64,000 nt of DNA from Thermodesulfobacteriota bacterium (GCA_034189135.1 JAXHVO010000049.1:1-64000), one strand, 5' to 3'. Shown: positions 8,530 through 17,409, counted from the stretch's first letter. Numbers and translations are program-made. Notes: generated by a model from the sequence alone, not told the origin.

Positions 8530-8745
8530 ATGAAATTTTTTATTGAAGAAGGAAATATAGGCAATGACGCAACCAAAGAACAGACATTGGAATTGATAAA
8601 GATGTTAAAAAAAATGGGTTGGGATGTTGAGTATGGAAGGGGAAAAAACAAAGCAACCGATATTTCTGAGTTTGGTCAGGAGGAAACTGTTTCGGATTCC
8701 TTTTCCAAAGATTTTATGGACTGTATTGCCAAACTTGGGCTATGA
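8530..8745 (+). CDS. Small uncharacterised protein
   Basis: 71 residues, starting MKFFIEEGN. I chose ATG 8530 over the in-frame ATG at 8464 because AAAAGGAG lies directly upstream and the extra 22 residues are Lys/Asn-rich and leader-like. The protein is polar, with a predicted amphipathic helix around residues 15-30 and a second at the C-terminus. No motif or family is recognised. It is followed by the radical SAM gene after 82 bases. Confidence 0.6.
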   Translation: MKFFIEEGNIGNDATKEQTLELIKMLKKMGWDVEYGRGKNKATDISEFGQEETVSDSFSKDFMDCIAKLGL

Positions 8746-8827
8746 AATCCCTTGTGTTCTTTGCTGCTTTATGTTTGAAGGAAGAACTACGGTTTAAAAT
8801 TTACTTTTAGAGGAAATCTAACAAACC

Positions 8828-9697
8828 ATGCATTATGAAGGAAACATTATAAGGCCGCCCAGCGAGGCAAACAGCATTTTGTTGCAGGTGACTGTGGGGT
8901 GCTCACGTAATAAGTGTACATTTTGCGGAACCTACAGAGGTGAACGCTTTAAAATAAAACCCGACTCTCTTATTATGCAAGATATTGCTTTTGCGGCCAA
9001 TTATTCCAAGCGTCAACGCAGGGTCTTTCTGTGCGATGGAGATGTGCTGATCATCCCCCAAAAAAGACTGATTAAAATTCTTAAGGAAATTGAAAAGCAG
9101 CTTCCCTGGGTCACCCGGGTCGGTGTTTATGCCAATGCAAAAAGCTTGAATATGAAAAGCCCTGATGAACTAAAGGAGCTTAAAGCACACGGGCTTGGTA
9201 TCGCTTATATGGGTCTTGAAACAGGCGATGACGTCACCTTAAAAAATATAAACAAAGGTGCGACCTCACAGCATATGATTGATATGGGGAAAAAGGCCAG
9301 AGCAGCCGGAATCAAGCTTTCAATTACAGTTCTTCTGGGAATTGCAGGGAAAGAGCGCTCTAAGGTACATGCCAGAGAAACCGGAAGGGTTCTTTCAGCC
9401 ATAGATCCTGAATATGTGGGTGCCTTAAGTTTAATGCTCATACCCGGCACCCCTTTATGCAATGACTATGAATCCGGCAAGTTTTTACTCCCTGATCCCG
9501 ATCAAATGCTTGAAGAGCTGAGAATCATGATTGCGCATACCAACCTTTCAAGGGGACTATTCCATGCGAACCACGCTTCGAATTACCTTCCCATACGGGC
9601 GAGACTGCCAAAGGATAAAGAAGCTACGTTGGAACTGATCGACGAAGCCCTTGCAGGCAGGATAGAGCTGAAACCCGAATATTTAAGAGCGCTTTAA
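8828..9697 (+). CDS. Radical SAM protein of unknown substrate
   Basis: A 289-residue radical SAM enzyme. CSRNKCTFC near residue 25 is the CX3CX2C motif that ligates the 4Fe-4S cluster, and YMGLETGD near residue 133 is the SAM-binding GxE-type strand. The fold resembles Elp3/MiaB-like domains but has no accessory TRAM, B12 or extra cluster domain. The substrate cannot be inferred; no neighbouring gene gives a clue. The ATG at 8828 has AGAGGAAAT upstream. Confidence 0.8.
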   Translation: MHYEGNIIRPPSEANSILLQVTVGCSRNKCTFCGTYRGERFKIKPDSLIMQDIAFAANYSKRQRRVFLCDGDVLIIPQKRLIKILKEIEKQLPWVTRVGVYANAKSLNMKSPDELKELKAHGLGIAYMGLETGDDVTLKNINKGATSQHMIDMGKKARAAGIKLSITVLLGIAGKERSKVHARETGRVLSAIDPEYVGALSLMLIPGTPLCNDYESGKFLLPDPDQMLEELRIMIAHTNLSRGLFHANHASNYLPIRARLPKDKEATLELIDEALAGRIELKPEYLRAL

Positions 9698-9698
9698 T

Positions 9699-9831
9699 CC
9701 TGATGACATGCTAAACAGGCTCATCTAATGCATGGGTAAGGTTATACAGAAAATCGACATGATTATATGCATAGCTTTTCCCTGAAAAATCGTTACGCCT
9801 TACTTATGAGCCTTTTTGTACGACCATCAGG
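9699..9831. repeat. Imperfect 26-base inverted repeat (133-nt hairpin)
   Basis: Arms at 9699-9724 and 9806-9831 share CCTGATG at the outer ends and AGGCTCAT at the inner ends, with the same 11-base distance between the blocks (about 18 of 26 positions pair). The 81-base loop holds no gene. It may be a decayed small inverted-repeat element or a structured leader of the transketolase transcript. Confidence 0.4.
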
Positions 9832-9876
9832 TACTTATTAACCATTTTAACATCTTAACAAAAGGAGATTTAAATC

Positions 9877-11901
9877 ATGAATGAAGGCTTGTCAGCCGGC
9901 CAGGAAAAAATAGACCAACTCTGCATAAATACGATCCGTACCCTTTCCATTGATGCGGTACAAACAGCCAACTCCGGACATCCCGGAGCGCCAATGGGGC
10001 TTGCTCCTGCTGCGTATGTCCTGTGGACCAAGATTTTAAGGCACAATCCACAAAATCCCGACTGGCCGGACAGGGATCGATTTGTCCTCTCAGGGGGGCA
10101 TGCCTCCATGCTTCTTTACAGCCTTCTGCATCTTACCGGATATGATCTCAACCTTGATGATTTGAAAAATTTCAGGCAATGGGAAAGCAAAACCCCGGGA
10201 CACCCGGAATATGCGCATACTCCAGGAGTGGAAACCACCACCGGACCCCTTGGACAGGGATTTGCCAATGCGGTGGGTATGGCGTTGGCCGAACAGTACC
10301 TTGCAACCTTTTTCAACCGAGAAGATGCTGAAATCATAGACCACTATACCTATATGTTTTGTGGAGACGGAGATATGATGGAAGGAATCTCATCCGAGGC
10401 CGCATCCCTGGCCGGACACCTGGGGCTGTCCAAGCTGATTTGTATTTACGATAACAATAAGATTTCCATTGAAGGTGGTACGAACATCGCCTTTACGGAA
10501 GATGTGGCCCTTCGATTTAAAGCTTACAACTGGCATGTGCTAAAGGTCGATGACGGCAATGACATTGTTTCCATTAAAAATGCTCTCGAAGAATCAAAGG
10601 CGGAAACAAAAAGGCCTTCCCTAATTTTGCTTAGCACCCAGATCGCTTTTGGCAGTCCCAACAAACAGGGCTCGGCCGATGCCCACGGCGCTCCGCTGGG
10701 TGAAGAAGAGGTCCGTCTGACTAAGGAACGCCTGGGATTTCCCGTTGATGATTCTTTCCATGTGCCAGAGGAAGTTTACGCTTTCTGTCGAAAGAGTGTA
10801 GAAAGGGGAAAGGCGACCCAGGCACAATGGCAGAAGAAATTTAATGCCTATCAAACCGAGTATCCCGACCTTGCCGCCCAATGGACCCATGCAATAAAAG
10901 GTAACCTCCCTGCGCAATGGGACTCTGTTTTGCCTCAATTTAAACCTGCTGACGGCCCAATTGCCACCCGAGCTGCATCGGGCAAAGTATTAAATGCAAT
11001 TGCCGAAAAAATGCCTCTCCTTTTGGGAGGCTCAGCTGATCTCGCCCCGTCTAACAAGACCGTTATCGATTCTTCCTCCGATTTTCAAAAAAATAACTAC
11101 AATGGACGAAACATCCGCTTTGGTGTACGTGAACATGCAATGGGCGGAATCATGAACGGTATCAGCCTTCATGGGAGCCTTAAGCCTTACGGGGGTACTT
11201 TTCTCGTCTTTGCCGATTACATGCGTTCTCCCATACGCCTTGCCGCGCTTATGAAGCTTCCCGTGATCTATGTATTTACCCACGACAGTATCGCAGTGGG
11301 GGAAGACGGGCCGACCCACCAACCAGTTGAACAGATAGCCTCCCTGCGTGCCATACCGGGACTGACGGTTATCCGCCCGGCAGATGCTCCTGAAACAGCC
11401 GAAGCCTGGCGGCTGGCTGTCAAAAATTCGGACGGCCCCGTTGCACTGATCTTAAGTCGTCAAAAACTTCCCATACTGGACAGAAGCAAATATGCTGCTG
11501 CTGACGGGCTGGCAAAAGGCGCCTATATTCTGACCGATTCGGCCCAAAAACCTGAAATTATCCTCCTCGCCACCGGATCAGAAGTGTCGATCACCCTTGA
11601 AGCAGGGAAGGAGCTTATGGGAAAGGGCATTCAGACCCGGGTGGTGAGTATGCCAAGCTGGGAATTGTTTGAAAAAACATCGCAGGAATACAAAGACATG
11701 GTTCTCCTGCCCGATGTCACTGCTCGAATTGGTGTAGAAGCAGGTATTTCCATGGGATGGGAACGATATGTCACCGGCGCAGGGAAAACCATCGATATGG
11801 CTGGATTTGGCGCTTCAGCACCCGGAGGAACTCTGTTGGAAAAATTCGGCTTTACATCAGAAAATATCGTGCAAACAGCTAGGAAACTTTTGGATCGCTA
11901 A
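9877..11901 (+). CDS. tkt: Transketolase
   Basis: A full-length 674-residue transketolase of the non-oxidative pentose phosphate pathway; it moves two-carbon units between ketose and aldose phosphates using thiamine diphosphate. Visible are GHPGAPMG near residue 32, [16 protein letters not shown] near residue 73, [18 protein letters not shown], the ThDP/metal motif GDGDMMEG...DNNKISIEG (about 163-195), and [16 protein letters not shown] in the pyrimidine domain. The ATG at 9877 has AAAAGGAG 9 bases upstream. It is monocistronic as far as the sequence shows. Confidence 0.96.
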   Translation: MNEGLSAGQEKIDQLCINTIRTLSIDAVQTANSGHPGAPMGLAPAAYVLWTKILRHNPQNPDWPDRDRFVLSGGHASMLLYSLLHLTGYDLNLDDLKNFRQWESKTPGHPEYAHTPGVETTTGPLGQGFANAVGMALAEQYLATFFNREDAEIIDHYTYMFCGDGDMMEGISSEAASLAGHLGLSKLICIYDNNKISIEGGTNIAFTEDVALRFKAYNWHVLKVDDGNDIVSIKNALEESKAETKRPSLILLSTQIAFGSPNKQGSADAHGAPLGEEEVRLTKERLGFPVDDSFHVPEEVYAFCRKSVERGKATQAQWQKKFNAYQTEYPDLAAQWTHAIKGNLPAQWDSVLPQFKPADGPIATRAASGKVLNAIAEKMPLLLGGSADLAPSNKTVIDSSSDFQKNNYNGRNIRFGVREHAMGGIMNGISLHGSLKPYGGTFLVFADYMRSPIRLAALMKLPVIYVFTHDSIAVGEDGPTHQPVEQIASLRAIPGLTVIRPADAPETAEAWRLAVKNSDGPVALILSRQKLPILDRSKYAAADGLAKGAYILTDSAQKPEIILLATGSEVSITLEAGKELMGKGIQTRVVSMPSWELFEKTSQEYKDMVLLPDVTARIGVEAGISMGWERYVTGAGKTIDMAGFGASAPGGTLLEKFGFTSENIVQTARKLLDR

Positions 11902-11966
11902 ATATCGCAGTCAGGATGACCGCTCAGGTGAATAGCCTGAAGGTTGAAGACTTTTAGGGGCAAACC

Positions 11967-12059
11967 ATGCACAATCATTATTTGTCTCCACTTGAAGCAA
12001 AGATTATCGAAACAGAGAAAATCTTGAATGGTTTAATTCGATCATTGCAAAATGATTGA
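11967..12059 (+). CDS. Possible 30-residue small protein
   Basis: ATG 11967 follows TAGGGGC with good spacing and opens 30 codons to TGA at 12057-12059. The peptide is charged and could form one amphipathic helix (SPLEAKIIETEKILNGL). A repeated AGGTTGAAG/CTTCAACCT pair flanks the reading frame. No family is recognised. This is a suggestion only. Confidence 0.3.
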   Translation: MHNHYLSPLEAKIIETEKILNGLIRSLQND

Positions 12060-12165
12060 TATACTTCAGCCTTCAACCTAAACACCTGAACGATTACCTC
12101 TTTTCAACAACATAATTTCAATTTTTGAAATTTGGTGCAGCTGAATAATAAAACGGAGATATACC

Positions 12166-12453
12166 ATGGATTATAAAATAATGTTAACCACCTTCGGTAT
12201 GGTCTTTTTAGCCGAACTGGGAGATAAAACTCAGCTTGCCACCTTCTGTCTTTCAGCAGATCACAGTGCAAAATTTTCAGTGTTTTTTGGTTCTGCGGGT
12301 GCACTGGTTTTAAGCTCTCTTATTGCTGTGCTTTGCGGTGTAGCGTTCCGCAGTTTTGCGCCAACAACTTACATCAAAATTGGCGCCGGCCTCTTTTTTA
12401 TAACTGTTGGGATATGGACACTCTATTCTGCGGTTAAAGCTTGTTCAGTATAA
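12166..12453 (+). CDS. Half-size UPF0016 (GDT1/TMEM165) family transporter
   Basis: 95 residues with three predicted membrane helices and one family signature, ELGDKTQLAT, near residue 17. UPF0016 proteins transport Mn2+ or Ca2+; the usual form has two such repeats in about 190-230 residues. A single-repeat form would have to dimerise. No second half-size gene is adjacent; the sequence after the stop is a repeat element. The frame is clean, so this is a complete small gene and not an obvious fragment. Confidence 0.75.
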   Translation: MDYKIMLTTFGMVFLAELGDKTQLATFCLSADHSAKFSVFFGSAGALVLSSLIAVLCGVAFRSFAPTTYIKIGAGLFFITVGIWTLYSAVKACSV

Positions 12454-12890
12454 ATATAACTCAGGAACCGGGGAGTTTTTCAATCTCCACACTGGCTATC
12501 AGGTGAATCATCCCATAGCGACTGTAGGCTTTAACAATATTCTGGAAAATTTTTCGTTCGGCAGCTATCTCGCTGAGATTGGATTTGAACCAGCCCCAGC
12601 AAATAAGTTCCCACGGCGAAAATGATCGTCTCTGCCGGTATGGATATAACTGAGAAGATAGGGGCGCGTACAGAGTGTTGGACTTATTTGTTAAGGCTGA
12701 TACGGGCAAATGACCGCTTCTCCGGATGAACCACTAACAAATATTAAAGCTCAAACGGTTCACAAAAAAGGCTATTGATAAGAAACTTCCCGATAACTCA
12801 TATAACTGTGGTTTATTGATTTAGTAAAAAGTTAACCCCTGAATCTTGTATAAAAATGAATAAGAAACTATACTTACTATGGAGTGCTCT
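12454..12890. other. Intergenic spacer with a decayed repeat element
   Basis: 437 bases without a supported gene. The middle is copy 1 of the MITE-like family (12502-12732). The tail (about 12760-12800) also matches the sequence after copy 2: a GGTTCAYAAAAAAGGCYATTGAT block in both places. Confidence 0.6.
12502..12732. repeat. MITE-like element, decayed copy 1
   Basis: Shares a long core with the element at 14329-14568, for example CTATCTCGCTGAGA near 12563 and GATTTGAACCAGCCCCA near 12582. The right end keeps the terminal sequence (TTTGTTAAGGCTGATACGGG...); the left end has drifted. A minus-strand reading frame is open in both copies and gives similar peptides (PYRQRRS...WGWFKS.LSEIAA), but this is most likely a by-product of recent common origin. 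Confidence 0.7.
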
Positions 12891-14006
12891 ATGCGAAAAG
12901 TAATACTTGTTTTTTCTGTTTTCCTTATCAGTACTTCCTTTGTGCTTGCCGAAACGAGCCTTGAACCCTCTTATTTTCCTTCACTGATTTCCAGTATCCG
13001 AATCAAGACCCCTTTATCTTTCTGCGATGAAGAGGTTCCGCTGGATAACAGGGAGGTCCTGGAGCGACTTGAAAAAGAAATTTTAATTACACTTTCCGAC
13101 CGGACTCAGGTCATTCTTTGGATAAAGCGATCCAACAGATATATGCCGTATATCGAAGAAATATTGAAGGAAAATAATTTGCCTGGCGATCTTAAATATG
13201 TCGCTATTATTGAGAGCGCCTTAAGACCCCATGCCGGTTCACGGAAAGGGGCTATCGGATTCTGGCAGTTTATGAAGGAAACGGGTCTCAACTACGGTTT
13301 GATCATTGACAAATACAAGGATGAACGCAGAAACATTTTTGCTTCCACAAAAGCGGCCGTTAACTACTTCAGGGCACTTTATGCCGATCTTGGTTCATGG
13401 ACACTATCTGCCGCAGCTTATAACATGGGTGAGGATAAACTAAAATCGGAAATACAGGAGCAAAAAGTCAGTAACTATTACAAGCTATACCTTTCCATCG
13501 AAACCCAAAGGTATATTCTCAGGATCATTGCTGCCAAGCTAATCTTATCCGATCTTGAAAAATACGGGTTTATATTAAATGAGAGCGATCTTTACCCCCC
13601 GCTGCAATTCGATCGTATTGACCTGACATTATCCCAAAGAGTTCCCATCCATATCATTGCCCAGTCCGCAGGAACATATTTTAAAGCCATAAAGGATCTA
13701 AACCCTGAACTCAGGGGACATTATATCTGCGAAGGCGCTCACTCAATTCTGGTGCCTAAAGGCAGCGCGGTGGATTTTCATCCAAGATTTGAAAAAAATT
13801 TTGCAGCGTGGTCATCAGAAAATAACGAACGTACTTATTTAGTAAAAAAGGGTGATCATCTGACTGCAATTGCCGAGCGATTTAACGTTTCTTTGCAAGA
13901 CCTTCTTATATGGAATAATCTGAAACTTAAAAATCACATACATCCGGGAGATCGGCTGACTGTTTACCTGGATGAAAAACAGCAGGGTAAAGAGATTAAA
14001 AAATAA
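12891..14006 (+). CDS. LysM lytic transglycosylase, MltD-like
   Basis: A murein hydrolase of 371 residues that cleaves peptidoglycan glycan strands to 1,6-anhydro products. It has a signal peptide (residues 1-20, ending near VLAE), an SLT domain with catalytic Glu in IESALRPHAGSRKGA and FWQFMKETGLNYGL (about 100-215), and one LysM at the C-terminus (about 315-362, YLVKKGDHLTAIAERF). I start at ATG 12891, not 12879, because GGAG lies 6 bases upstream and the signal peptide begins there. It ends in a TAATG overlap with the HNH gene, so the two are translationally coupled. Confidence 0.85.
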   Translation: MRKVILVFSVFLISTSFVLAETSLEPSYFPSLISSIRIKTPLSFCDEEVPLDNREVLERLEKEILITLSDRTQVILWIKRSNRYMPYIEEILKENNLPGDLKYVAIIESALRPHAGSRKGAIGFWQFMKETGLNYGLIIDKYKDERRNIFASTKAAVNYFRALYADLGSWTLSAAAYNMGEDKLKSEIQEQKVSNYYKLYLSIETQRYILRIIAAKLILSDLEKYGFILNESDLYPPLQFDRIDLTLSQRVPIHIIAQSAGTYFKAIKDLNPELRGHYICEGAHSILVPKGSAVDFHPRFEKNFAAWSSENNERTYLVKKGDHLTAIAERFNVSLQDLLIWNNLKLKNHIHPGDRLTVYLDEKQQGKEIKK

Positions 14007-14290
14007 TGAAACCTTTTGCATTCGACCTTGATGAAGCGGACATAAAAAGGCAGCGCCATAAAGCAAGACAGCTCAGAGAGTCCCAGTGGTGGAAGCGGTG
14101 TCTGGCAAAAGGTATATGCCATTACTGCAAACGCCCGACCCCTGCCAAAGAATTGACCATGGACCATATCGTTCCTGTTTCACGCGGTGGGAAAAGTACC
14201 AAGGGTAATGTGGTCCCTGCCTGTAAAGAATGTAACAATAAAAAAAAGCAGCTCCTTCCCATAGAGTGGGATGAATACCTGAAAAGCTGA
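14006..14290 (+). CDS. Small HNH endonuclease-family protein
   Basis: 94 residues. CHYC near residue 38 and CKEC near residue 73 bind zinc; MDHIVPVSRGGKST near residue 53 carries the HNH histidine and the NVVPAC strand follows. The 1-base overlap with the transglycosylase stop (TAATG) indicates coupled translation. Such stand-alone HNH proteins are widespread and mostly uncharacterised. Confidence 0.75.
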   Translation: MKPFAFDLDEADIKRQRHKARQLRESQWWKRCLAKGICHYCKRPTPAKELTMDHIVPVSRGGKSTKGNVVPACKECNNKKKQLLPIEWDEYLKS

Positions 14291-14698
14291 TTTAAAGCCA
14301 AATAAGGGATAGGGGGGAATCTCTACTCAGTTCGTCCTGGGAAGCGCCCATTTGCCCGTACAAGCGTTAACAAAAATATCGAGAAACTGACGTACGGCAG
14401 CTATCTCGCTGAGACTGGATTTGAACCAGCCCCAATAAACAGATTCCCACGGCGGCAATGATCGTCTCTGCCTGTATGGGTTTAACTGAAAAGATAGGGG
14501 GCGTGTACGGAGTGTTGTACTATTTGTTAACGCTTGTACGGGCAAATGGGCGCTTCCCCGGACGAACTTAAAGTTTCATGCATCGTTGGGTCCAGTTGGG
14601 TATGAAAATTCATGAAAAACAGTATCACAATCATTAAATCCCAAGGGGTTCATAAAAAAGGCCATTGATGAGAACCTCCCCGATTCTTTAGCTAAATA
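14291..14698. other. Intergenic spacer occupied by a MITE-like element
   Basis: 408 bases between the HNH gene and the convergent crotonase gene. Most of it is the repeat at 14329-14568. The following 100 bases resemble the tail after copy 1 and the block at 26200-26255 (TTTCATGCATCGTTG...AACAGTATCACA). No gene is supported. Confidence 0.6.
14329..14568. mobile_element. MITE-like element, copy 2, with 46-bp terminal inverted repeats
   Basis: The left end (14329-14374, AGTTCGTCCTGGGAAGCG...) and right end (14523-14568) are reverse complements with a single mismatch in 46 bases. The whole element is 240 bases and encodes no transposase. Copy 1 (12.5 kb) is a diverged relative, and 26155-26192 looks like a collapsed end pair. 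A clear target duplication is not visible. The element would be moved by a transposase encoded elsewhere, if it is still mobile. Confidence 0.8.
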
Positions 14699-15475
14699 CT
14701 ACCGATTTTTCCACCTCGGTACATTTTTTTCAATAAAGGCTTTAATACCGTTTTGGGCATCCTCGGCCATTAAATTCATGGTGATGGTATGTTTGGCATA
14801 ATCAAGGGCTTTATCATCCGTCTGGTCTGCCTGCGCATAAAAACCCTGCTTGCCGATTGCTAACACAAACCTGCTTGATTCGGCAATCTGACCTGCCATC
14901 TTTCGAGTCTCTTGGTCTAAGTCCTGGTAGCTGACCACTTTGTTAATCAAACCCAGTTCTTTTGCTTCCTGTGCTGAAAAATAACGCCCGGTCAAAAGCA
15001 TTTCCATTGCTGCTTTTCTGCCGATTGCCCGTGTAATTGCCACCATGGGCGTGGTACAAAAAAGACCAATTTTTACCCCTGGAGTGGAAAACTTGGCCCC
15101 CTCCTCGGCTACAATAAGATCACACCAGGCTGCCAGCTGGCACCCGGCAGCAGTGGCCACTCCCTGCACCTGGGCAATCACGGGCTGTGGAATTTCATGA
15201 ATCATCTGCATCATCTTGGTACATTGATCAAAGATAAACTTGTATTCCTTTATGCCGTCACTGATCATTTCTTTCATATAATGCCCGGCGCAAAAATGCC
15301 TTCCAGCAGCTTTAAGAATAATGACTTTAACGGATTCATCTGCAGATACCGCAGATAAAGCATGTATTATTTCCCCAATCATTTGCTTAGATAATGCATT
15401 GATTTTTTCAGGGCGGTTTAATGTTAAAAATGCTATTTCTCCTTCAGTAGCAAACAGAATTTCTTTATATTTCAT
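14699..15475 (-). CDS. ECHDC3-like crotonase-fold protein
   Basis: 258 residues of the enoyl-CoA hydratase/isomerase superfamily. I start at the ATG at 15475 because GGGAGG lies just upstream; an extra 20 Arg-rich residues from 15535 look non-coding. RPEKINALS near residue 21, the CoA and oxyanion-hole segment FCAGHYMKEM near residue 65, and GVATAAGCQLAAWCD near residue 107 are clear. Its nearest known type is ECHDC3. Compared with classic enoyl-CoA hydratase, the first catalytic Glu (QPE) is replaced by Gly (TPG); the second (AMEM) is kept. So it may not hydrate enoyl-CoA. Confidence 0.8.
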   Translation of the reverse strand: MKYKEILFATEGEIAFLTLNRPEKINALSKQMIGEIIHALSAVSADESVKVIILKAAGRHFCAGHYMKEMISDGIKEYKFIFDQCTKMMQMIHEIPQPVIAQVQGVATAAGCQLAAWCDLIVAEEGAKFSTPGVKIGLFCTTPMVAITRAIGRKAAMEMLLTGRYFSAQEAKELGLINKVVSYQDLDQETRKMAGQIAESSRFVLAIGKQGFYAQADQTDDKALDYAKHTITMNLMAEDAQNGIKAFIEKNVPRWKNR

Positions 15476-15573
15476 GCGCCGTCGCCTCCCTCGCAAAGAT
15501 AAAAGTCTTCGCTGCTGCTGCAATCCAGGATACATATCTTATGGAAATTTATGCCTATGTGTTTACCAACAAA

Positions 15574-15606
15574 AAATTGACAATTTGCGCCAAAAATTGA
15601 CAATTT
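15574..15606. promoter_or_regulatory. Two palindromic operator-like sites, AAATTGACAATTT
   Basis: The 13-base palindrome AAATTGACAATTT occurs at 15574-15586 and again at 15594-15606, exactly 20 bases apart (about two helix turns). They lie 100-130 bases upstream of the minus-strand crotonase gene, a plausible place for a dimeric regulator to bind cooperatively. The regulator is unknown. Confidence 0.5.
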
Positions 15607-15763
15607 TCGTCATAAGAATGACGCTTTTTGTCTCTTTTGTAAAACATATTTTTGGCTATGCGATGTAACTATTTGTTAATACAGCTAATAAAAATTTTTA
15701 TCACTTTGGCACGAATATTGAATGTACTCACTGTAACTGTTTAAATTTTTACTATTTTTTGAA

Positions 15764-16092
15764 TATGTCGTTCTTTGATTAGAAAATCCATTTTAAGGCT
15801 TCTCATGTGTGCGTGCATCTTTTCAGACGGGTGTCAAAATAAGAAAATAATTAGACATGCACCGAACGAGAATAACGGCATTACGGGAAGCCGACTTTTT
15901 ATATATTGAATGTCGCCATGATAACGGGTCAGAGTTTTTCACCATTTTTTTAGTATGTCGCTCTTTGATTAGAAAATTCATTTTAAGACTTCTCATGTGT
16001 GCGTGCATCTTTTCAGACGGATGTCAATAATAAGAATAAAATTAGACATGCACCGAACGAGAATAACGGCATTACGGGAAGTCGACTTTTTT
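15764..16092. repeat. Direct repeat, two ~138-bp copies with 190-bp period
   Basis: Copy A is 15764-15900 and copy B 15954-16092, about 92 percent identical by eye, starting TATGTCG and ending GGAAG-CGACTTTTT. Each copy has nested arms (GTGCA...TGTC...GACATGCAC) that could fold, and runs of 20 or more bases are identical (around CATGTGTGCGTGCATC and CATGCACCGAACGAG). The repeated unit encodes no protein. Confidence 0.8.
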
Positions 16093-16237
16093 ACATAGGG
16101 AAATATCAATCCCGGGTATTCTACAAATACGGATAGAACATTTCTTCAATTGGCTGTGTTTGATTGACTCCACCCCGAATGGGGATGACGGCTCAACGGA
16201 CATAAAAAAGCGCTGAAACAAACTTTTAAATCCTCAG

Positions 16238-16273
16238 AAAAAGGGCAGAGCCTTAAAAGGCTCTGCCCTTTTT
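16238..16273. terminator. Bidirectional intrinsic terminator
   Basis: A 15-bp stem (AAAAAGGGCAGAGCC / GGCTCTGCCCTTTTT) around a 6-base loop, with A and T runs on both sides. On the minus strand it lies directly after the stop of the membrane protein gene at 16321. On the plus strand it would end any transcript crossing the repeat region. Confidence 0.85.
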
Positions 16274-16320
16274 TATTATTTGAAATTTGTATAAACGGAA
16301 GACCTTATTGAAACAGTCTG

Positions 16321-17409
16321 TTATCTATTTTTCATCCAAGATCCGGGTATTAACCCTCCAATCACTGCACACTCCAGACCGAACGGAAGATATCCTGCAT
16401 ACCCCAGTATCGGCATCTCAAAAATTGGAAAACGATGAACGAATGAAATGCTGTACTCCCATTTTGCCAGACTGAAATAATTCCACGTCTCCCAGAAACA
16501 TCCGCATATAAGAGCCGCCAAGGCAGAAGATATCACCATGCGCCAGTCACCGGCAGCAATTCCAGATAAAGCATGATTTTCTTCAAACAGTGTCATGACT
16601 GAAATAATGATAACAAAAGGAGAAATCCAGACAAGGGGAAAAAGATAATCCGGCCACACCCCAACCCCGAAAAGCCCGATCCCTGACAAAACAAGGCTGA
16701 CTGTGGCCACCGGCTTGGATTTAGCCTTTTTAATTTTTAAAAAATTTACAAAGCCTGTCTCAAGCCATGAAGAAGTAAAAATCAAATCCCTGGTTCCCAA
16801 CACGGCTGGAAGAACCGTTGAAAATGAAAGGGTTGCATACAAAAAATATTCCCCGGGACTAAAATCAACCCCCACATAATACCAGTTTTGCACAAACCGG
16901 TTTAAGTATTCAAAAAACCACCAGAATATTGCACTGACAGGAAAAAGCAAAACAAAATATCCAGCCCGGTTGATCATCATACAATACCCGGTTCTTCCAT
17001 AGCAAAGTGCATTGACGACCAGGATAAAGGAAATCCATAGGGGAAAAAATGTATGTGGCTGAAAACAGGCAAACCATGAAAACCGTGTCCATGCAAAAAG
17101 CCAGGCAACAATGCCGGTGAAAACGCCAACCCAGCCCCACCAGGGAAAAGAAAATTTAGTTAAATAACCGGTGCGGTCGGATTTGAAACCCTTAAAGCCT
17201 CTGACTATCAGGGGGAAAACTGTTGCGATAATGAAAAGAGCGTAAGCGGCAAAAACAATCCACGAAAAGGATGCATGGCTGATATGTTGCGATTTTGGAG
17301 GAAATTCAAAATATGGCGTAAGCGAATACCCGGCCAGTATTACTCCTAAAAGGGGCAGCATAATCAGCATCCCGGCCAGAATAAAAAATTTTAGTAAAAT
17401 ACCTTTCAT
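16321..17409 (-). CDS. Uncharacterised polytopic membrane protein
   Basis: 362 residues with about ten predicted membrane helices, very rich in Phe and Trp. The most distinctive stretch is near the C-terminus: CFWETWNYFSLAKWEYS followed by FEMPILGYAGYLPFGLE, which carries conserved-looking charged residues within membrane segments. No catalytic motif or known family is recognised. It may be in one transcript with the upstream small reading frame and the YhhN gene on the same strand. Confidence 0.6.
   Translation of the reverse strand: MKGILLKFFILAGMLIMLPLLGVILAGYSLTPYFEFPPKSQHISHASFSWIVFAAYALFIIATVFPLIVRGFKGFKSDRTGYLTKFSFPWWGWVGVFTGIVAWLFAWTRFSWFACFQPHTFFPLWISFILVVNALCYGRTGYCMMINRAGYFVLLFPVSAIFWWFFEYLNRFVQNWYYVGVDFSPGEYFLYATLSFSTVLPAVLGTRDLIFTSSWLETGFVNFLKIKKAKSKPVATVSLVLSGIGLFGVGVWPDYLFPLVWISPFVIIISVMTLFEENHALSGIAAGDWRMVISSALAALICGCFWETWNYFSLAKWEYSISFVHRFPIFEMPILGYAGYLPFGLECAVIGGLIPGSWMKNR

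Larger units (their letters stand above)
15476..16320. other. 845-base spacer with operator-like sites, direct repeat and terminator
   Basis: No gene is supported here. It contains two 13-bp palindromes (15574-15606), a long direct repeat (15764-16092) and a strong terminator (16238-16273). The stretch 16093-16237 holds a small CCCC-GAAT-GGGG hairpin and nothing else I recognise. An unannotated non-coding RNA ending at the terminator is possible. Confidence 0.5.

Noticed and set aside
15764-16092. Direct repeats as a CRISPR array or integron attC sites
   Set aside because: Only two units of 138 bases with one 53-base gap; CRISPR repeats are 23-50 bases, and no attC core sites or integrase are seen.
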